Part shown: positions 26,104 to 34,661 of the stretch, piece after piece
Layout of the letters: the number at the start of each line of letters is the position of its first letter
How positions within the stretch are numbered: the first letter of the stretch is position 1
Assembly (NCBI RefSeq): GCF_900111375.1
Contig: NZ_FOHB01000005.1
Location: 186,001-250,000 of the forward strand
DNA: 64,000 nt
Source: Pedococcus cremeus
GTDB lineage: Bacteria; Actinomycetota; Actinomycetes; Actinomycetales; Dermatophilaceae
Reading direction: 5' to 3'
Program-made: the position numbers and the translations under genes
The notes under the pieces: generated by a model
Told to the model about the DNA's origin: nothing
Databases searched by the model: none
The model's input: only the letters and a program-made list of their open reading frames with translations

Positions 26104-27042
26104 GTGGCCACCCACCACCTCGACCCCACGCCGGAGACCGTCGTCCAGGTCTTCGACCGAGCGCTGCCGGCCGCCTTGACCGTCTCGCCCGGGGACACGG
26201 TCATCGCGCGGTCGCTGGACTCGAGCGGGTACCTCGAGCGCCAGACCGAGCCCGGTGAGCCGCAGCCGCGCATGTTCGAGCCCTCCCGGGGGCACTGCCT
26301 CACGGGCCCTATCGAGGTCCGCGGCGCCGTGCCCGGCGACGTCCTCGCCGTGCACTTCCGCGGTCTGCACCCCGAGCCGTGGGGGTGGACCGCCTCCGGG
26401 GGGACTGACACCTGGCTCAACCATCGGCTCGGCGTCGACGAGGACCGCTCGTGGCTGCTGTGGGACATCGACTGGGACTGCACCGCGGGCACCGGCCGCG
26501 CCCGCAACCAGCTCGGGCTGGGGGTGGCGGCGGCGCCGTTCCTGGGCGTGGTCGGCCTGCCGCGCGCCGTTGACGGCGAGGTCTCCACGGTCCCCCCGCG
26601 CCACGACGGGGGAGGCAACATCGACTGCCGGCACCTGGTCGCCGGCGCGACGCTCTACCTGCCGGTGACCGTCCCCGGGGCCATGCTGTGCGTCGGCGAC
26701 GGCCACGCCGCCCAGGGTGACGGGGAGGTCGGAGGCACCGCCATCGAGTGCGGCATGACCAGTGAGCTGGTGCTCGACCTCGTGCCCGATCCCGTGCTGA
26801 CGTCCGTCCACGCGCTCACACCCGCGGGACGCCTCACCCTCGGCTTCCACGAGGAGCTCAACGAGGCGACGGCCAGCGCGCTCGGTGAGATGCTCACCTG
26901 GCTCCAGCACGACCTCGGTGTCTCCCGGTCGCAGGCTCTGGCCGTCGCGAGCGCCGCGGTCGACCTCCACGTCACCCAGGTGGCCAACCGCACGTGGGGC
27001 GTCCACGCCCTGCTGCCCGACGGGGTCCTGGGCACGGAATGA
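26104..27042 (+). CDS. Acetamidase/formamidase family protein
   Basis: Enzyme of 312 residues of the FmdA/AmdA family, which hydrolyses short amides such as formamide or acetamide to ammonia and the acid. Family features include the N-terminal beta-rich part with PGDTV, GAVPGDVLAVHF, the central HDGGGNIDCRHLVAGATLYLPV motif (metal and substrate site) and GDGHAAQGDGEVGGTAIEC. The length fits the ~310-residue class rather than the ~410-residue formamidases. GTG with GAGGAG 4 bases upstream. It stands alone between divergent E1 genes and a tRNA; a nitrogen-scavenging role is inferred. Confidence 0.93.
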   Translation: MATHHLDPTPETVVQVFDRALPAALTVSPGDTVIARSLDSSGYLERQTEPGEPQPRMFEPSRGHCLTGPIEVRGAVPGDVLAVHFRGLHPEPWGWTASGGTDTWLNHRLGVDEDRSWLLWDIDWDCTAGTGRARNQLGLGVAAAPFLGVVGLPRAVDGEVSTVPPRHDGGGNIDCRHLVAGATLYLPVTVPGAMLCVGDGHAAQGDGEVGGTAIECGMTSELVLDLVPDPVLTSVHALTPAGRLTLGFHEELNEATASALGEMLTWLQHDLGVSRSQALAVASAAVDLHVTQVANRTWGVHALLPDGVLGTE

Positions 27043-27067
27043 GGGATTGAACGGCTGAGGAGTCGAG

Positions 27068-27092
27068 GCGGTTCGAGCCGGTTCGAGCCGGC
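27068..27092. repeat. Tandem CGGTTCGAGC repeat
   Basis: Two adjacent copies of CGGTTCGAGC plus a third partial copy lie between the amidase stop and the terminator hairpin. Short slippage-type repeat of no evident function. Confidence 0.6.
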
Positions 27093-27132
27093 GGTCGCTC
27101 GCACCTTCCTCACGCACGCCCCGTGCTCGGCG

Positions 27133-27179
27133 AAACGAAGAACGACCCGACGAGAAGCAGGTCGGGTCGTTCTTCGTTT
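27133..27179 (-). terminator. Strong hairpin terminator beside tRNA-Ser
   Basis: Perfect 19-bp arms (AAACGAAGAACGACCCGAC and complement) around a 9-base loop, ending in TTT on both strands. It begins 4-7 bases past the tRNA-Ser 3' end and probably also stops the convergent amidase transcript. Confidence 0.9.
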
Positions 27180-27182
27180 GGC

Positions 27183-27272
27183 TGGCGGTGGCGGTGGGAT
27201 TTGAACCCACGGAGGAGTTGCCCCCTCACACGCTTTCGAGGCGTGCTCCTTAGGCCGCTCGGACACGCCACC
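27183..27272 (-). tRNA. tRNA-Ser (anticodon CGA)
   Basis: Class II tRNA read on the minus strand. Acceptor arms GGTGGCG/CGCCACC, D arm TCCGAGCGGCCTAAGGA, anticodon loop CTCGAAA, a long serine-type variable arm (GAGGGGGCAACTCCTC), T arm GTGGG-TTCAAAT-CCCAC, discriminator G. The 3' CCA is encoded (27183-27185). It decodes UCG. A TAGTAC-like -10 lies just upstream. Confidence 0.97.
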
Positions 27273-27454
27273 GCCGAGCAGGGTACTAGAGCACCGGACG
27301 CGCGATGAAATCGGCCCGACCGGGGCTCCGGCGGACTGCCCACCGTGGCGAGGGGAGCCGGCAGGGAGCGGGTGGTGAGCACGCGGCATACCGGATCTGG
27401 TCTTGGTCTGTCGTCCGGCGGCGACCACGAGCCCGGCCGGCGAGACGCCGGGGA

Positions 27455-28966
27455 ATGGATCGCGGACGTCACGCCTTGTTCCCTCTTGTGACCCCAGCCC
27501 CTGCAGACGCCGTCGGACTGCGGTCTGAACGCGGCCCCATCCTCCTCGCCCTGATGGTCTCGACCGGCCTGATCGCCATCGACGCCACCATCCTGGCGAC
27601 CGCCGTGCCCTCGATCGTGCGCGACCTCGGCGGCTTCTCCCAGTTCCCGTGGCTGTTCTCCGTCTACCTGCTCGCCCAGGCGGTGTCGGTGCCGGTCTAC
27701 GCCAAGCTCGCCGACACCGTCGGTCGCAAGCCGCTCATCCTGCTCGGCATCGGGCTGTTCCTGCTCGGCTCCGTGCTGTGTGGCTTCGCGTGGAGCATGC
27801 CGGCGCTGATCGCCTTCCGTGCGGTGCAGGGCCTCGGCGCGGGCGCGGTGCAGCCGATGGCCATCACCATCGCCGGCGACATCTACACGGTGGCCGAGCG
27901 GGCCAAGGCCCAGGGCTACATCGCCAGCGTGTGGGCGATCTCGTCAGTGGTCGGCCCGACCCTCGGCGGGATCTTCTCCCAGCTCGGCATCTGGCGCTGG
28001 ATCTTCTTCGTCAACGTGCCGCTCTGCCTGCTGGCCGGCGCCCTCATCGTGCGCAACTTCCGTGAGAGCGTGCAGCGCCGCGAGCACCAGGTCGACTACC
28101 TCGGCGCAGGGCTGCTCACCGTGGGCATGACGCTGCTGATCCTCGGCGTGCTCGAGGGCGGCCAGGCATGGGCCTGGAGCTCCCCGACCAGCCTCGCGGT
28201 CTTCGGCGTCGGCGGCCTGCTCCTGCTCCTCTTCGTGCTGGTGGAGCGGCGCGCCGCCGAGCCGGTGCTGCCGCTGTGGGTGCTGACCCGCCGGCTGCTG
28301 GCGACGACCACGTTCCTCGCGATGGGCATCGGCGTCATCCTCATCGGCCTGACCTCGTACGTCCCCACCTACCTCGAGAACTCGCTCGGCGTCAGCCCGC
28401 TCGTCGGCGGCCTCGCCCTGGCCGCCCTGACCCTGGGCTGGCCCATCGCCGCGACGCTGTCCGGCCGGCTCTTCTACCTCCGCTACGGCTTCAAGCCGAC
28501 CGTGCTGATCGGGATGACGCTGGTGCTGCTCGGCTCCGGCGGCCTCGCGCTGCTCGCGCACACCCCCTCGGTCGCGGTCGTGGCCGTCACCTGCTTCGTC
28601 ACCGGCCTGGGCATGGGCCTGGTCGCCACCCCCTCGCTCATCGCCGCCCAGGCCAGCGTGGCGTGGCACGAGCGTGGCGTGGCCACCGGCACCAACATGT
28701 TCGCGCGCTCCATCGGCAGTGCGGTCGGTGCGGCGGTCCTCGGAGCGGTGGCCAACGCGGTGATCGCGTCGTCCGGACGTCCCGAGACCGACCCGACCAC
28801 CGCCGCGGACTCCGGTGCGGCGGTCTTCCTCGCCGTGTTCGTCGCTGCCGTGCTCACCGTGGTGGCCGGCCTGCTCATGCCCCGGGTCAGCGCCCAGGAG
28901 GTGCAGCAGAAGGGCGAGGGCCAGGAGCGGCCGGCCGAGGACGGCGTTGAGGCCGAGGTGGCGTAG
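27455..28966 (+). CDS. MFS exporter, DHA2 (EmrB/QacA) family
   Basis: Drug:H+ antiporter-type exporter of about 503 residues with 14 predicted helices. Motif A after helix 2 is KLADTVGRKPLILLG, the family motif near helix 1 is LIAIDATILATAVPSIVRDLGG, and GLGAGAVQP and the motif-C stretch WAISSVVGPTLGGIF follow in helices 4-5. The C-terminus is a short charged tail. Substrates may be antimicrobials, dyes or metabolites. Start uncertain: ATG at 27455 or GTG at 27488 (no clear ribosome site for either). A GTATGCCG-type palindrome half (27386) lies in its upstream region. Confidence 0.92.
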   Translation: MDRGRHALFPLVTPAPADAVGLRSERGPILLALMVSTGLIAIDATILATAVPSIVRDLGGFSQFPWLFSVYLLAQAVSVPVYAKLADTVGRKPLILLGIGLFLLGSVLCGFAWSMPALIAFRAVQGLGAGAVQPMAITIAGDIYTVAERAKAQGYIASVWAISSVVGPTLGGIFSQLGIWRWIFFVNVPLCLLAGALIVRNFRESVQRREHQVDYLGAGLLTVGMTLLILGVLEGGQAWAWSSPTSLAVFGVGGLLLLLFVLVERRAAEPVLPLWVLTRRLLATTTFLAMGIGVILIGLTSYVPTYLENSLGVSPLVGGLALAALTLGWPIAATLSGRLFYLRYGFKPTVLIGMTLVLLGSGGLALLAHTPSVAVVAVTCFVTGLGMGLVATPSLIAAQASVAWHERGVATGTNMFARSIGSAVGAAVLGAVANAVIASSGRPETDPTTAADSGAAVFLAVFVAAVLTVVAGLLMPRVSAQEVQQKGEGQERPAEDGVEAEVA

Positions 28967-28973
28967 GGCGCTG

Positions 28974-29027
28974 ACCGGCGAGACCGGTTCAGCACGACCC
29001 GACCGGCAAGGCCGGTCCAGCACCGCC
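28974..29027. repeat. Imperfect tandem repeat with small GC hairpins, possible bidirectional terminator
   Basis: Two imperfect ~27-bp copies of the pattern GACCGGCnAGnCCGGTnCAGCAC lie between convergent genes. Each copy contains the self-complementary pair ACCGGC/GCCGGT, so each may form a small hairpin. Position suggests transcription termination for the exporter and DedA genes. Confidence 0.45.
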
Positions 29028-29035
29028 CGCCTGGG

Positions 29036-29698
29036 TCAGGCGCGGCTCTCCACGTCCTGTCCCTGTTCCTGCCGCTGCTCCTGCTCACGGGTATGCCGCT
29101 CGTGCCGGCGCTTGCGCACCTGCCACACGATGAGGCCCACGACGACGACCGCCGCCACGACCCCGGCCGCGCCGGCGCCGAGCCACTTCTCCACGCGCTG
29201 GTAGGAGACCCCGGCGACATACCCCGCCATCACGGCAGCGCCTCCCCAGGCGATCCCGCCGATCGCGTTCCACGGCAGGAAGGTGCGGTACCGCATGCCC
29301 GACAGGCCGGCGAGCGCCGGGGTGACTGCCCGGAAGAACGCGGTCCACCGGCCGAGGAAGATCGCCGGCCCGCCGCGGCGCCGCACCACGTCCTGGGCGC
29401 TCAGCAGCCGAGCCTCGTGACGGCGCAGCAGCGGGAGGGTCAGCAGGCGCGGCCCCCCGATCCGGCCGATCTCGTAGCCCACGCTGTCGCCCACGATGGC
29501 CGCCACCACGACCACGGCCAGCACCACCGACAGGTGCGTGTGCCCGATGCTGGCGGTCGCCCCACCGAGGATGGCAAGGGTCTCGCCGGGCAGCACGAAG
29601 CCGACGAACAGGGCGTCCTCGGCGAAGACGACCAGCCCGACGACCACGTAGACCAACCAGGCGGGTGAGCCCAGCAGGTGCTCGATGACCGTGTTCAC
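29036..29698 (-). CDS. DedA family membrane protein
   Basis: Membrane protein of 220 residues of the DedA/SNARE-associated (VTT) family, implicated in lipid (undecaprenyl phosphate, phospholipid) translocation and membrane homeostasis. It shows ALFVGFVLPGETLAILGGATA, GDSVGYEIGR, FLGRWTAFFRAVTPALAGLSGM (the conserved FxRx(3)P re-entrant segment) and a final helix with a Glu/Gln/Arg-rich tail. GTG at 29698 with a GGAGGG site upstream was chosen because it matches the family start. Monocistronic. Confidence 0.93.
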   Translation of the reverse strand: MNTVIEHLLGSPAWLVYVVVGLVVFAEDALFVGFVLPGETLAILGGATASIGHTHLSVVLAVVVVAAIVGDSVGYEIGRIGGPRLLTLPLLRRHEARLLSAQDVVRRRGGPAIFLGRWTAFFRAVTPALAGLSGMRYRTFLPWNAIGGIAWGGAAVMAGYVAGVSYQRVEKWLGAGAAGVVAAVVVVGLIVWQVRKRRHERHTREQEQRQEQGQDVESRA

Positions 29699-29849
29699 AC
29701 CCCCACCCTCCGCCGGTTTCCTGTGCGTTTCCTCAGGCCGTGCTGTGCCGACCTGTCTTTTGCTGCCCTGTGCTGTGGTGCTCGGTGCTGGGCTGCCCTG
29801 CGCTGTTCCGCCCTGCGCTCTGATGGCGGGGCCGACCCGGCCGGCGCCG
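29699..29849. other. Intergenic low-complexity stretch
   Basis: About 150 bases with repeated CTGTGCTG / GCCCTGCGCT units (29764-29822), unlike the flanking coding DNA. No gene or clear hairpin is seen; it is the leader region of the DedA gene and the 3' side of tadA. Confidence 0.4.
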
Positions 29850-30329
29850 TCACCGGTGCGCCGCGAAGAAGTCGAGCAGCACCTGCGAGCACTCCGCCTC
29901 GCGCACCCCGCCGATGACCTCCACCCGATGGGTGGCCCGCCGGTCACGCACGATGTCCCACACCGAGCCGCACGCGCCCATCTTGGGGTCCCACGCGCCG
30001 AGCACGAGGGTCGAGATCCGCGAGAGCAGCAGCGCCCCGGCGCACATCGGACACGGCTCCAAGGTGACCACCAGCGTGCAGTCCTCCAGGCGCCACTCAC
30101 CCGTGTGCCGCGCGGCGGCCCGCAGGGCCACCACCTCCGCGTGGGCGGTCGGGTCGCCCTCGACCTCACGGAGGTTGGCCCCCTCCCCGATCACCTCGCC
30201 CGCAGGGGAGACGACGACCGCACCCACGGGGACGTCACCGGACCCGGCCGCGCCGGTGGCGAGCTCGAGCGCCCGCCCCATCCACGCGGCACACCTCGGG
30301 TCGACCGCGGGACGGTGCACTGGTTTCAC
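29850..30329 (-). CDS. tadA: tRNA adenosine(34) deaminase
   Basis: Zinc-dependent deaminase of 159 residues that converts wobble adenosine 34 to inosine in tRNA-Arg(ACG), whose gene lies at 56.5 kb of this window. The zinc site is H63-A-E65 and C93-P-M-C96; E65 is the proton shuttle. Typical TadA residues PVGAVVV, GACGSVWDI and the C-terminal helix are present. GTG start at 30329, divergent from upp with only 16 bases between starts. Generic nucleoside deaminase is the alternative, but length and motifs favour TadA. Confidence 0.9.
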   Translation of the reverse strand: MKPVHRPAVDPRCAAWMGRALELATGAAGSGDVPVGAVVVSPAGEVIGEGANLREVEGDPTAHAEVVALRAAARHTGEWRLEDCTLVVTLEPCPMCAGALLLSRISTLVLGAWDPKMGACGSVWDIVRDRRATHRVEVIGGVREAECSQVLLDFFAAHR

Positions 30330-30333
30330 GCGC

Positions 30334-30339
30334 TAAGTT
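30334..30339 (+). promoter_or_regulatory. -10 element of a leaderless upp transcript
   Basis: TAAGTT ends 6 bases before the ATG of upp. The divergent tadA start lies 4 bases before it, so the two promoters must interleave. Confidence 0.5.
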
Positions 30340-30345
30340 TCGCCT

Positions 30346-30984
30346 ATGCGCGTCCACGTTGCCGACCACCCGCTGATCGCCCACAAGCTGACCTACCTGC
30401 GCGACAAGCGGACCGACTCCCCGACCTTCCGCCGCCTGGCCGAGGAGCTGGTGACCCTGCTGGCCTACGAGGCCACCCGTGAGGTGCGCACGGAGCCGTT
30501 CGAGATCGAGACCCCGGTGGCCCCCACCACCGGCATCAAGCTGAGCACCCCGAAGCCGCTGGTCGTGCCGATCCTGCGCGCCGGGCTGGGCATGCTCGAG
30601 GGCATGGTGCGGCTCCTGCCGAGCGCCGAGGTCGGCTTCCTCGGCATGCAGCGCAACGAGGAGACCCTCGAGGCGATCACCTACGCCAACCGGCTGCCCG
30701 ACGACCTCAAGGGCCGGCAGTGCTACGTGCTCGACCCGATGCTCGCCACCGGCGGCACCCTGGCGATGACGATCCGCTACCTCGTCGAGCGCGGCGCCGA
30801 CGACATCACCGCGGTCACGCTGCTGGCGGCCCCCGAGGGCATCAAGCACCTTGAGGAGGAGATCTCCGACCTCAACGTGCCCGTGCAGCTGGTCACCGGT
30901 GCCGTCGACGAGCGCCTCAACGAGCACGGCTACATCGTCCCGGGCCTCGGCGACGCGGGCGACCGCCTCTACGGCCTCGTCTGA
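30346..30984 (+). CDS. upp: Uracil phosphoribosyltransferase
   Basis: Pyrimidine-salvage enzyme of 212 residues that makes UMP from uracil and PRPP. The PRPP loop is [14 protein letters not shown] (about 126-139) and the uracil-binding C-terminus ends in [16 protein letters not shown]. Length matches the family (~210). ATG appears leaderless. Converges with the ArsR gene; a hairpin-prone GC stretch containing a GTATGCCG motif lies in the 49-base gap. Confidence 0.97.
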   Translation: MRVHVADHPLIAHKLTYLRDKRTDSPTFRRLAEELVTLLAYEATREVRTEPFEIETPVAPTTGIKLSTPKPLVVPILRAGLGMLEGMVRLLPSAEVGFLGMQRNEETLEAITYANRLPDDLKGRQCYVLDPMLATGGTLAMTIRYLVERGADDITAVTLLAAPEGIKHLEEEISDLNVPVQLVTGAVDERLNEHGYIVPGLGDAGDRLYGLV

Positions 30985-31033
30985 CGGACCGACGGGTATG
31001 CCGCGGGGACAGCTCGCGGCGCGCCGGCGCCGC

Positions 31034-31339
31034 TCAGCGGCGGTACGGCTCCACCCAGGCCAGCACGTCGCGCAGCGGGTCGGCCGCGAGCCGGTAGACC
31101 CGGCGCCGGCCGTCCACGCTCGCGGTCACCGCACCGGACTCGCGCAGCGCCCGCAGGTGCTTCGACACCAGGGGCTGGGGCAGGTCGAGCGCCTCGACCA
31201 GGCCGCTCACGTCGACTCCTTCACCAGCGCCCTCGCCGGCCCTCTCGTCAGCGGCCTCGCCAGCGCCCTCGTCAGCGGCCCGGAGCAGGTCGAGGATGCG
31301 ACGCCGGGTCGGATCGGCCAGCAGCGCGAACCCGTCCAT
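31034..31339 (-). CDS. ArsR family transcriptional regulator
   Basis: Winged-helix repressor of 101 residues. LLADPTRRRILDLLRAA opens the fold and LPQPLVSKHLRALRESGAV is the recognition helix, with the wing DGRRRVYRL. Between the first helices is an unusual acidic low-complexity insert of about 18 residues (GAGEAADERAGEGAGEG). The metal-binding ELCVCDL motif of arsenic sensors is absent, so it is probably not a classical metal sensor. A near-perfect palindrome upstream of its start suggests autoregulation. Confidence 0.9.
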   Translation of the reverse strand: MDGFALLADPTRRRILDLLRAADEGAGEAADERAGEGAGEGVDVSGLVEALDLPQPLVSKHLRALRESGAVTASVDGRRRVYRLAADPLRDVLAWVEPYRR

Positions 31340-31360
31340 GGCGACTCATGGTGACGACGC

Positions 31361-31390
31361 CTCATATGAATGTCAAGGCATATGGCTTGA
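31361..31390. promoter_or_regulatory. Palindromic operator candidate for the ArsR-type regulator
   Basis: TCAAGGCATATGGCTTGA is an 18-bp palindrome with one mismatched pair, and a second CATATG lies 10 bases to its left. On the minus strand the spacer carries TTGACA, a good -35. It sits 20-50 bases before the ArsR start, as expected for autorepression. Confidence 0.5.
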
Positions 31391-31503
31391 CGACCGGCCC
31401 CTGACCCGGCGCGCCTCTGGCCACGAGCGGGCCCCGGACGGCAGGATGGTCGCTCGTGCCCGCGGCTGCCCCCACCGCGGGCGAGCGAACGCAAGGAGCT
31501 GAC

Positions 31504-31668
31504 ATGCAGCGCGCCAAGAAGATCCTGCTCTGGGTGATCCTCGCCTTCGGCGTCTACGCGATCTTCACCTCCCCCGACCGCGCCGCGGACATGGTCCGGA
31601 CCGCCGGGGCGATCGGCGTCGACGGCGCCAGGAGCATCGGCACCTTCTTCAACGCCCTGCTCAGCTAG
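31504..31668 (+). CDS. Small membrane protein (54 residues)
   Basis: Very short protein with one N-terminal helix (KILLWVILAFGVYAIFTS) and a C-terminal amphipathic segment rich in Gly and Ala. AAGGAG lies 5 bases before the ATG. Comparable ~55-residue proteins occur next to PH-domain proteins in related actinobacteria by my recollection; no function is assigned. It is 12 bases upstream of such a gene and probably in its operon. Confidence 0.75.
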   Translation: MQRAKKILLWVILAFGVYAIFTSPDRAADMVRTAGAIGVDGARSIGTFFNALLS

Positions 31669-31680
31669 GCGACCACGCCT

Positions 31681-32418
31681 GTGGCCCGCACCCCGACCAG
31701 CCCCAACCGCGAGCTCGACCGCTACCTGCTCGACGGTGAGCGGCTGGTCACCGCCGTGCACCAGCACTGGGGCAAGGTCGCCGAGCCGGTGGGCAGCGCC
31801 CTGGCCTCCGGCGCCCTGGTGTTGTGGGTCGACGCGAACATCCCGGCCCGCTTCGGCCTGGTCAGCACCATCCTGTGGTGGGCCTGGTTCGCGGTCGTGG
31901 GCCGCGCGGCATACAAGGTCGCGGAGTGGCGCCACGACTGGTTCGTGGCCACCGACAAGCGGCTGCTGCTGTTCTACGGGTTCGTCACCCGCAAGGTGTC
32001 GATGATGCCGCTGTCCAAGGTCACGGACATGTCCTACACGCGCTCCATCCCCGGCCGGCTCCTCGGCTACGGCCGGTTCGTCATGGAGAGCGCGGGTCAC
32101 GACCAGGCGCTGCGCGAGGTGCACTGGGTCCCCGACCCCGACACCAGCTACCGGGCGATCTGCACCGAGATCTTCCGGCTCAGCAACCGGCGCATGCCCG
32201 GCATGGACCCGGCCGAGCTCCACGACCTGGCGGCCCACGAGGCGGCCGCGCACCTGCCCAGCCCGTATGCCGGGTGGCAGGACGAGCGCCACGCGACCGC
32301 CATCCCGGTCGACCCGAGCCGAGGGGCGCGCGAGGAGTCGATCTACCGCAGCCCGGAGGACGACCTCCGGGACGCCGACACCGGCCCCATCCGCTACCTC
32401 CCGCCCCGCGACCGCTGA
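31681..32418 (+). CDS. PH domain-containing membrane protein (YdbS-like)
   Basis: Protein of 245 residues with two adjacent helices (about 40-80: PVGSALASGALVLWVD; LVSTILWWAWFAVVGRAAY) followed by a bacterial PH domain (DWFVATDKRLLLFYGFVTRKVSMMPLSKVTDMSY, about 85-165) and a polar C-terminal tail. Such proteins lie on the cytosolic side of the membrane; function is unknown. GTG start; no clear ribosome site, probably translated with the small membrane protein gene just upstream. Confidence 0.85.
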   Translation: MARTPTSPNRELDRYLLDGERLVTAVHQHWGKVAEPVGSALASGALVLWVDANIPARFGLVSTILWWAWFAVVGRAAYKVAEWRHDWFVATDKRLLLFYGFVTRKVSMMPLSKVTDMSYTRSIPGRLLGYGRFVMESAGHDQALREVHWVPDPDTSYRAICTEIFRLSNRRMPGMDPAELHDLAAHEAAAHLPSPYAGWQDERHATAIPVDPSRGAREESIYRSPEDDLRDADTGPIRYLPPRDR

Positions 32419-32515
32419 TCCGCCGCTGACAGAGGTTGGTCGAGCGCTGGTCGAGCGCTCGTCAACCGCTGGTCGGAGGGTGGTCGGGGGGTGGGCGGCT
32501 CGCCCACTTCCCCGC

Positions 32516-32521
32516 TAGCGT
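32516..32521 (+). promoter_or_regulatory. Predicted -10 element for the permease gene
   Basis: TAGCGT about 62 bases before the GTG start. The preceding 60 bases contain direct repeats of a GAGCGCTGGTCG-type unit (32438-32480). The rest of 32419-32583 shows no gene. Confidence 0.4.
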
Positions 32522-32583
32522 GTCCCTCCATCCGGGTCGCCCCGGGGGGCGGCCGAACCCAAGTGCCCGGGAGGTGGCCCGCC

Positions 32584-34071
32584 GTGAGCCTGATGCGCAC
32601 CAAGCCCGTCGAGCAGTCGATCCGGGAGACCGACGAGCCCGAGTACCAGCTCAAGAAGCGGCTCTCCGCCCTCGACCTCACCGTCTTCGGGGTGGGCGTC
32701 GTCATCGGCGCCGGCATCTTCACGGTCACCGGCATGGCCGCGCAGAAGTACGCCGGGCCGTCGATCATCATCTCGTTCGTCGTGGGCGCGATCTGCTGCG
32801 GCCTCGCGGCACTGTGCTACGCCGAGTTCGCCTCGACGGTGCCGGTCTCCGGCTCCGCCTACACGTTCTCGTACGCCTCGCTCGGTGAGCTCGTGGCCTG
32901 GGTCATCGGGTGGGACCTGCTGCTCGAGCTCCTGCTCGGCGCGAGCGTCGTCGCACAGGGCTGGTCACAGTACGCAGACCTGTTCCTCGGCAAGCTCGGG
33001 TTCAACTGGCCCGACAACCTGGCGTCGGGGTCGCACTTCGACCTTCTCGCGTTCCTCCTCGTCGCCGCGGTCACCGCGGTGGTGTCGCTCGGCATCAAGG
33101 AGTCGATGCGGGTCAACCTGGTGCTCGTCGGCATCAAGGTCTTCATCGTGCTGTTCGTCATCATCGCCGGCCTCGGTTACGTCAAGGCCGCCAACTACAG
33201 CCCCTTCATCCCGCCGGCGAAGTCGACCGAGGCGTCCACCGGCCTCACCGCCCCCCTCATCCAGGTGCTGTTCGGCATCCAGCCGGTCACGTTCGGCATC
33301 CTCGGCATCGTCACCGGCGCGTCGATCGTCTTCTTCGCCTACATCGGCTTCGACGTGGTGGCGACCACGGCCGAGGAGGCCAAGAACCCCCAGCGCGACC
33401 TGCCCATCGGCATCATCGCCTCGCTCGTGATCTGCACGCTGCTCTACATGGGCGTCGCCGCCGTCATCACCGGCATGGTCCCCTACGACCAGATCGACCC
33501 GAAGGCGGCGCTGGCGTCGGCGTTCGAGTCGGTGGGCAAGGGCGGCTACGCCACGCTCATCGCAGCCGGTGCCGTCGCGGGTCTGACCACGGTGATCATG
33601 ACGCTGCTCATCGGCGCCACCCGCGTGGTCTTCGCGATGAGCCGCGACTGGCTGCTACCCCCGGGCATCGGCCGCACCCACCCCAAGACGGGCACGCCGC
33701 TGCGCATCACCATCACCCTCGGCCTGGTCATCGCCCTGGTGGCCTCGCTGACGCCGATCGGCAAGCTCGAGGAGATGGTCAACATCGGCACCCTGGCCGC
33801 CTTCACCCTGGTCTCGATCGCCGTCATCGTGCTCCGCCGCAACCGTCCCGACCTCAAGCGGGCCTTCCGGGTGCCGTTCGTGCCGGTGCTGCCCATCATC
33901 TCGGCGCTGGTCTGCCTCTACCTGATGCTCAACCTCAGCGTGGAGACGTGGCTGCGCTTCGTGGTCTGGATGGCGCTCGGCTTCGTCATCTACTTCGCCT
34001 ACTCCTACCGCAACAGCCGCCTCAGCGGCCGGGCGAAGGAGGGCGAGGTGCCGAGCATGACCAGCACCTGA
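32584..34071 (+). CDS. Amino acid permease, APC superfamily (cationic amino acid transporter type)
   Basis: Transporter of about 495 residues with 12 predicted helices. The first helix carries GVGVVIGAGIFTVTG (the unwound substrate site of APC proteins), and the family stretch FFAYIGFDVVATTAEEAKNPQRDLPIGI follows helix 7. Closest by pattern to the YfnA/CAT group that imports cationic or small amino acids by proton symport. GTG at 32584 has GGAGGT 8 bases upstream; an ATG three codons later (32593) is possible. Monocistronic with its own promoter. Confidence 0.94.
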   Translation: MSLMRTKPVEQSIRETDEPEYQLKKRLSALDLTVFGVGVVIGAGIFTVTGMAAQKYAGPSIIISFVVGAICCGLAALCYAEFASTVPVSGSAYTFSYASLGELVAWVIGWDLLLELLLGASVVAQGWSQYADLFLGKLGFNWPDNLASGSHFDLLAFLLVAAVTAVVSLGIKESMRVNLVLVGIKVFIVLFVIIAGLGYVKAANYSPFIPPAKSTEASTGLTAPLIQVLFGIQPVTFGILGIVTGASIVFFAYIGFDVVATTAEEAKNPQRDLPIGIIASLVICTLLYMGVAAVITGMVPYDQIDPKAALASAFESVGKGGYATLIAAGAVAGLTTVIMTLLIGATRVVFAMSRDWLLPPGIGRTHPKTGTPLRITITLGLVIALVASLTPIGKLEEMVNIGTLAAFTLVSIAVIVLRRNRPDLKRAFRVPFVPVLPIISALVCLYLMLNLSVETWLRFVVWMALGFVIYFAYSYRNSRLSGRAKEGEVPSMTST

Positions 34072-34203
34072 GAAGTCACCGGGGTGGGCCCTTCTCCTCT
34101 GTCCCACCCGGGCCGTGAGACCTACGGTGACAGTGGTGCGAGGCGGGCCGGGTCGGCCGCCATGGCCGCTCGGCGACGTCGAGTGCGCAAGGAGATGAGC
34201 ACC

Positions 34204-34653
34204 ATGACAACCATGACCATGCACATCGATGCTCCGGTCGAGAAGGTCTTCCCCTTCTTCAAGGACCCCAAGGCCCTGGCCGACATCACCGTGATGGAGA
34301 CCGAGTACTTCGACGTGAAGGAGACCAGGCAGGGCACCGGCACGTTCTTCAGCTGGCGGTCCAAGATCGCCGGCATCCCGTTCGAGGGCTTCGAGGTCTA
34401 CACGGACGTCGTGCCCAACAAGCACATCACCGAGAAGTCCTCGCGGGCCATGATGGGCACGTGGGACTACGACTTCGAGCCCGAGGGCAAGGGCACCAAG
34501 GTGACCATGCGGCACCACCCACGGTCGTTCTGGCGGCTTCCGCCGGTGAACTACCTGATGGCTCTGGCGCAGTCCCGGATGATGGCCTCCTTCGCGCCCC
34601 AGGTGAAGGAACGCATCGAGACCGCCGGCACGAAGCCCGCCAAGAGCGCCTGA
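34204..34653 (+). CDS. SRPBCC (START-like) family protein
   Basis: Ligand-binding fold protein of 149 residues: an N-terminal strand MTMHIDAPVEKVFPFFKDP, central beta strands (FSWRSKIAGIPFEGFEVYTDV) and a long C-terminal helix (LMALAQSRMMASFAPQVKERIE), the typical hydrophobic-pocket layout. The ligand is unknown. AAGGAG at 34188-34193 suits the ATG at 34204; an ATG at 34195 is too close to it. A TACGGT box at 34123 may be its -10. Ends just before a 47-bp palindrome. Confidence 0.85.
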   Translation: MTTMTMHIDAPVEKVFPFFKDPKALADITVMETEYFDVKETRQGTGTFFSWRSKIAGIPFEGFEVYTDVVPNKHITEKSSRAMMGTWDYDFEPEGKGTKVTMRHHPRSFWRLPPVNYLMALAQSRMMASFAPQVKERIETAGTKPAKSA

Positions 34654-34661
34654 TACGGGAG

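Noticed and set aside
27183-27272. tRNA-Ser as an integration site of a mobile element
   Set aside because: No integrase, no direct repeat of the tRNA 3' end and ordinary chromosomal genes on both sides. The same holds for tRNA-Arg at 56,474.
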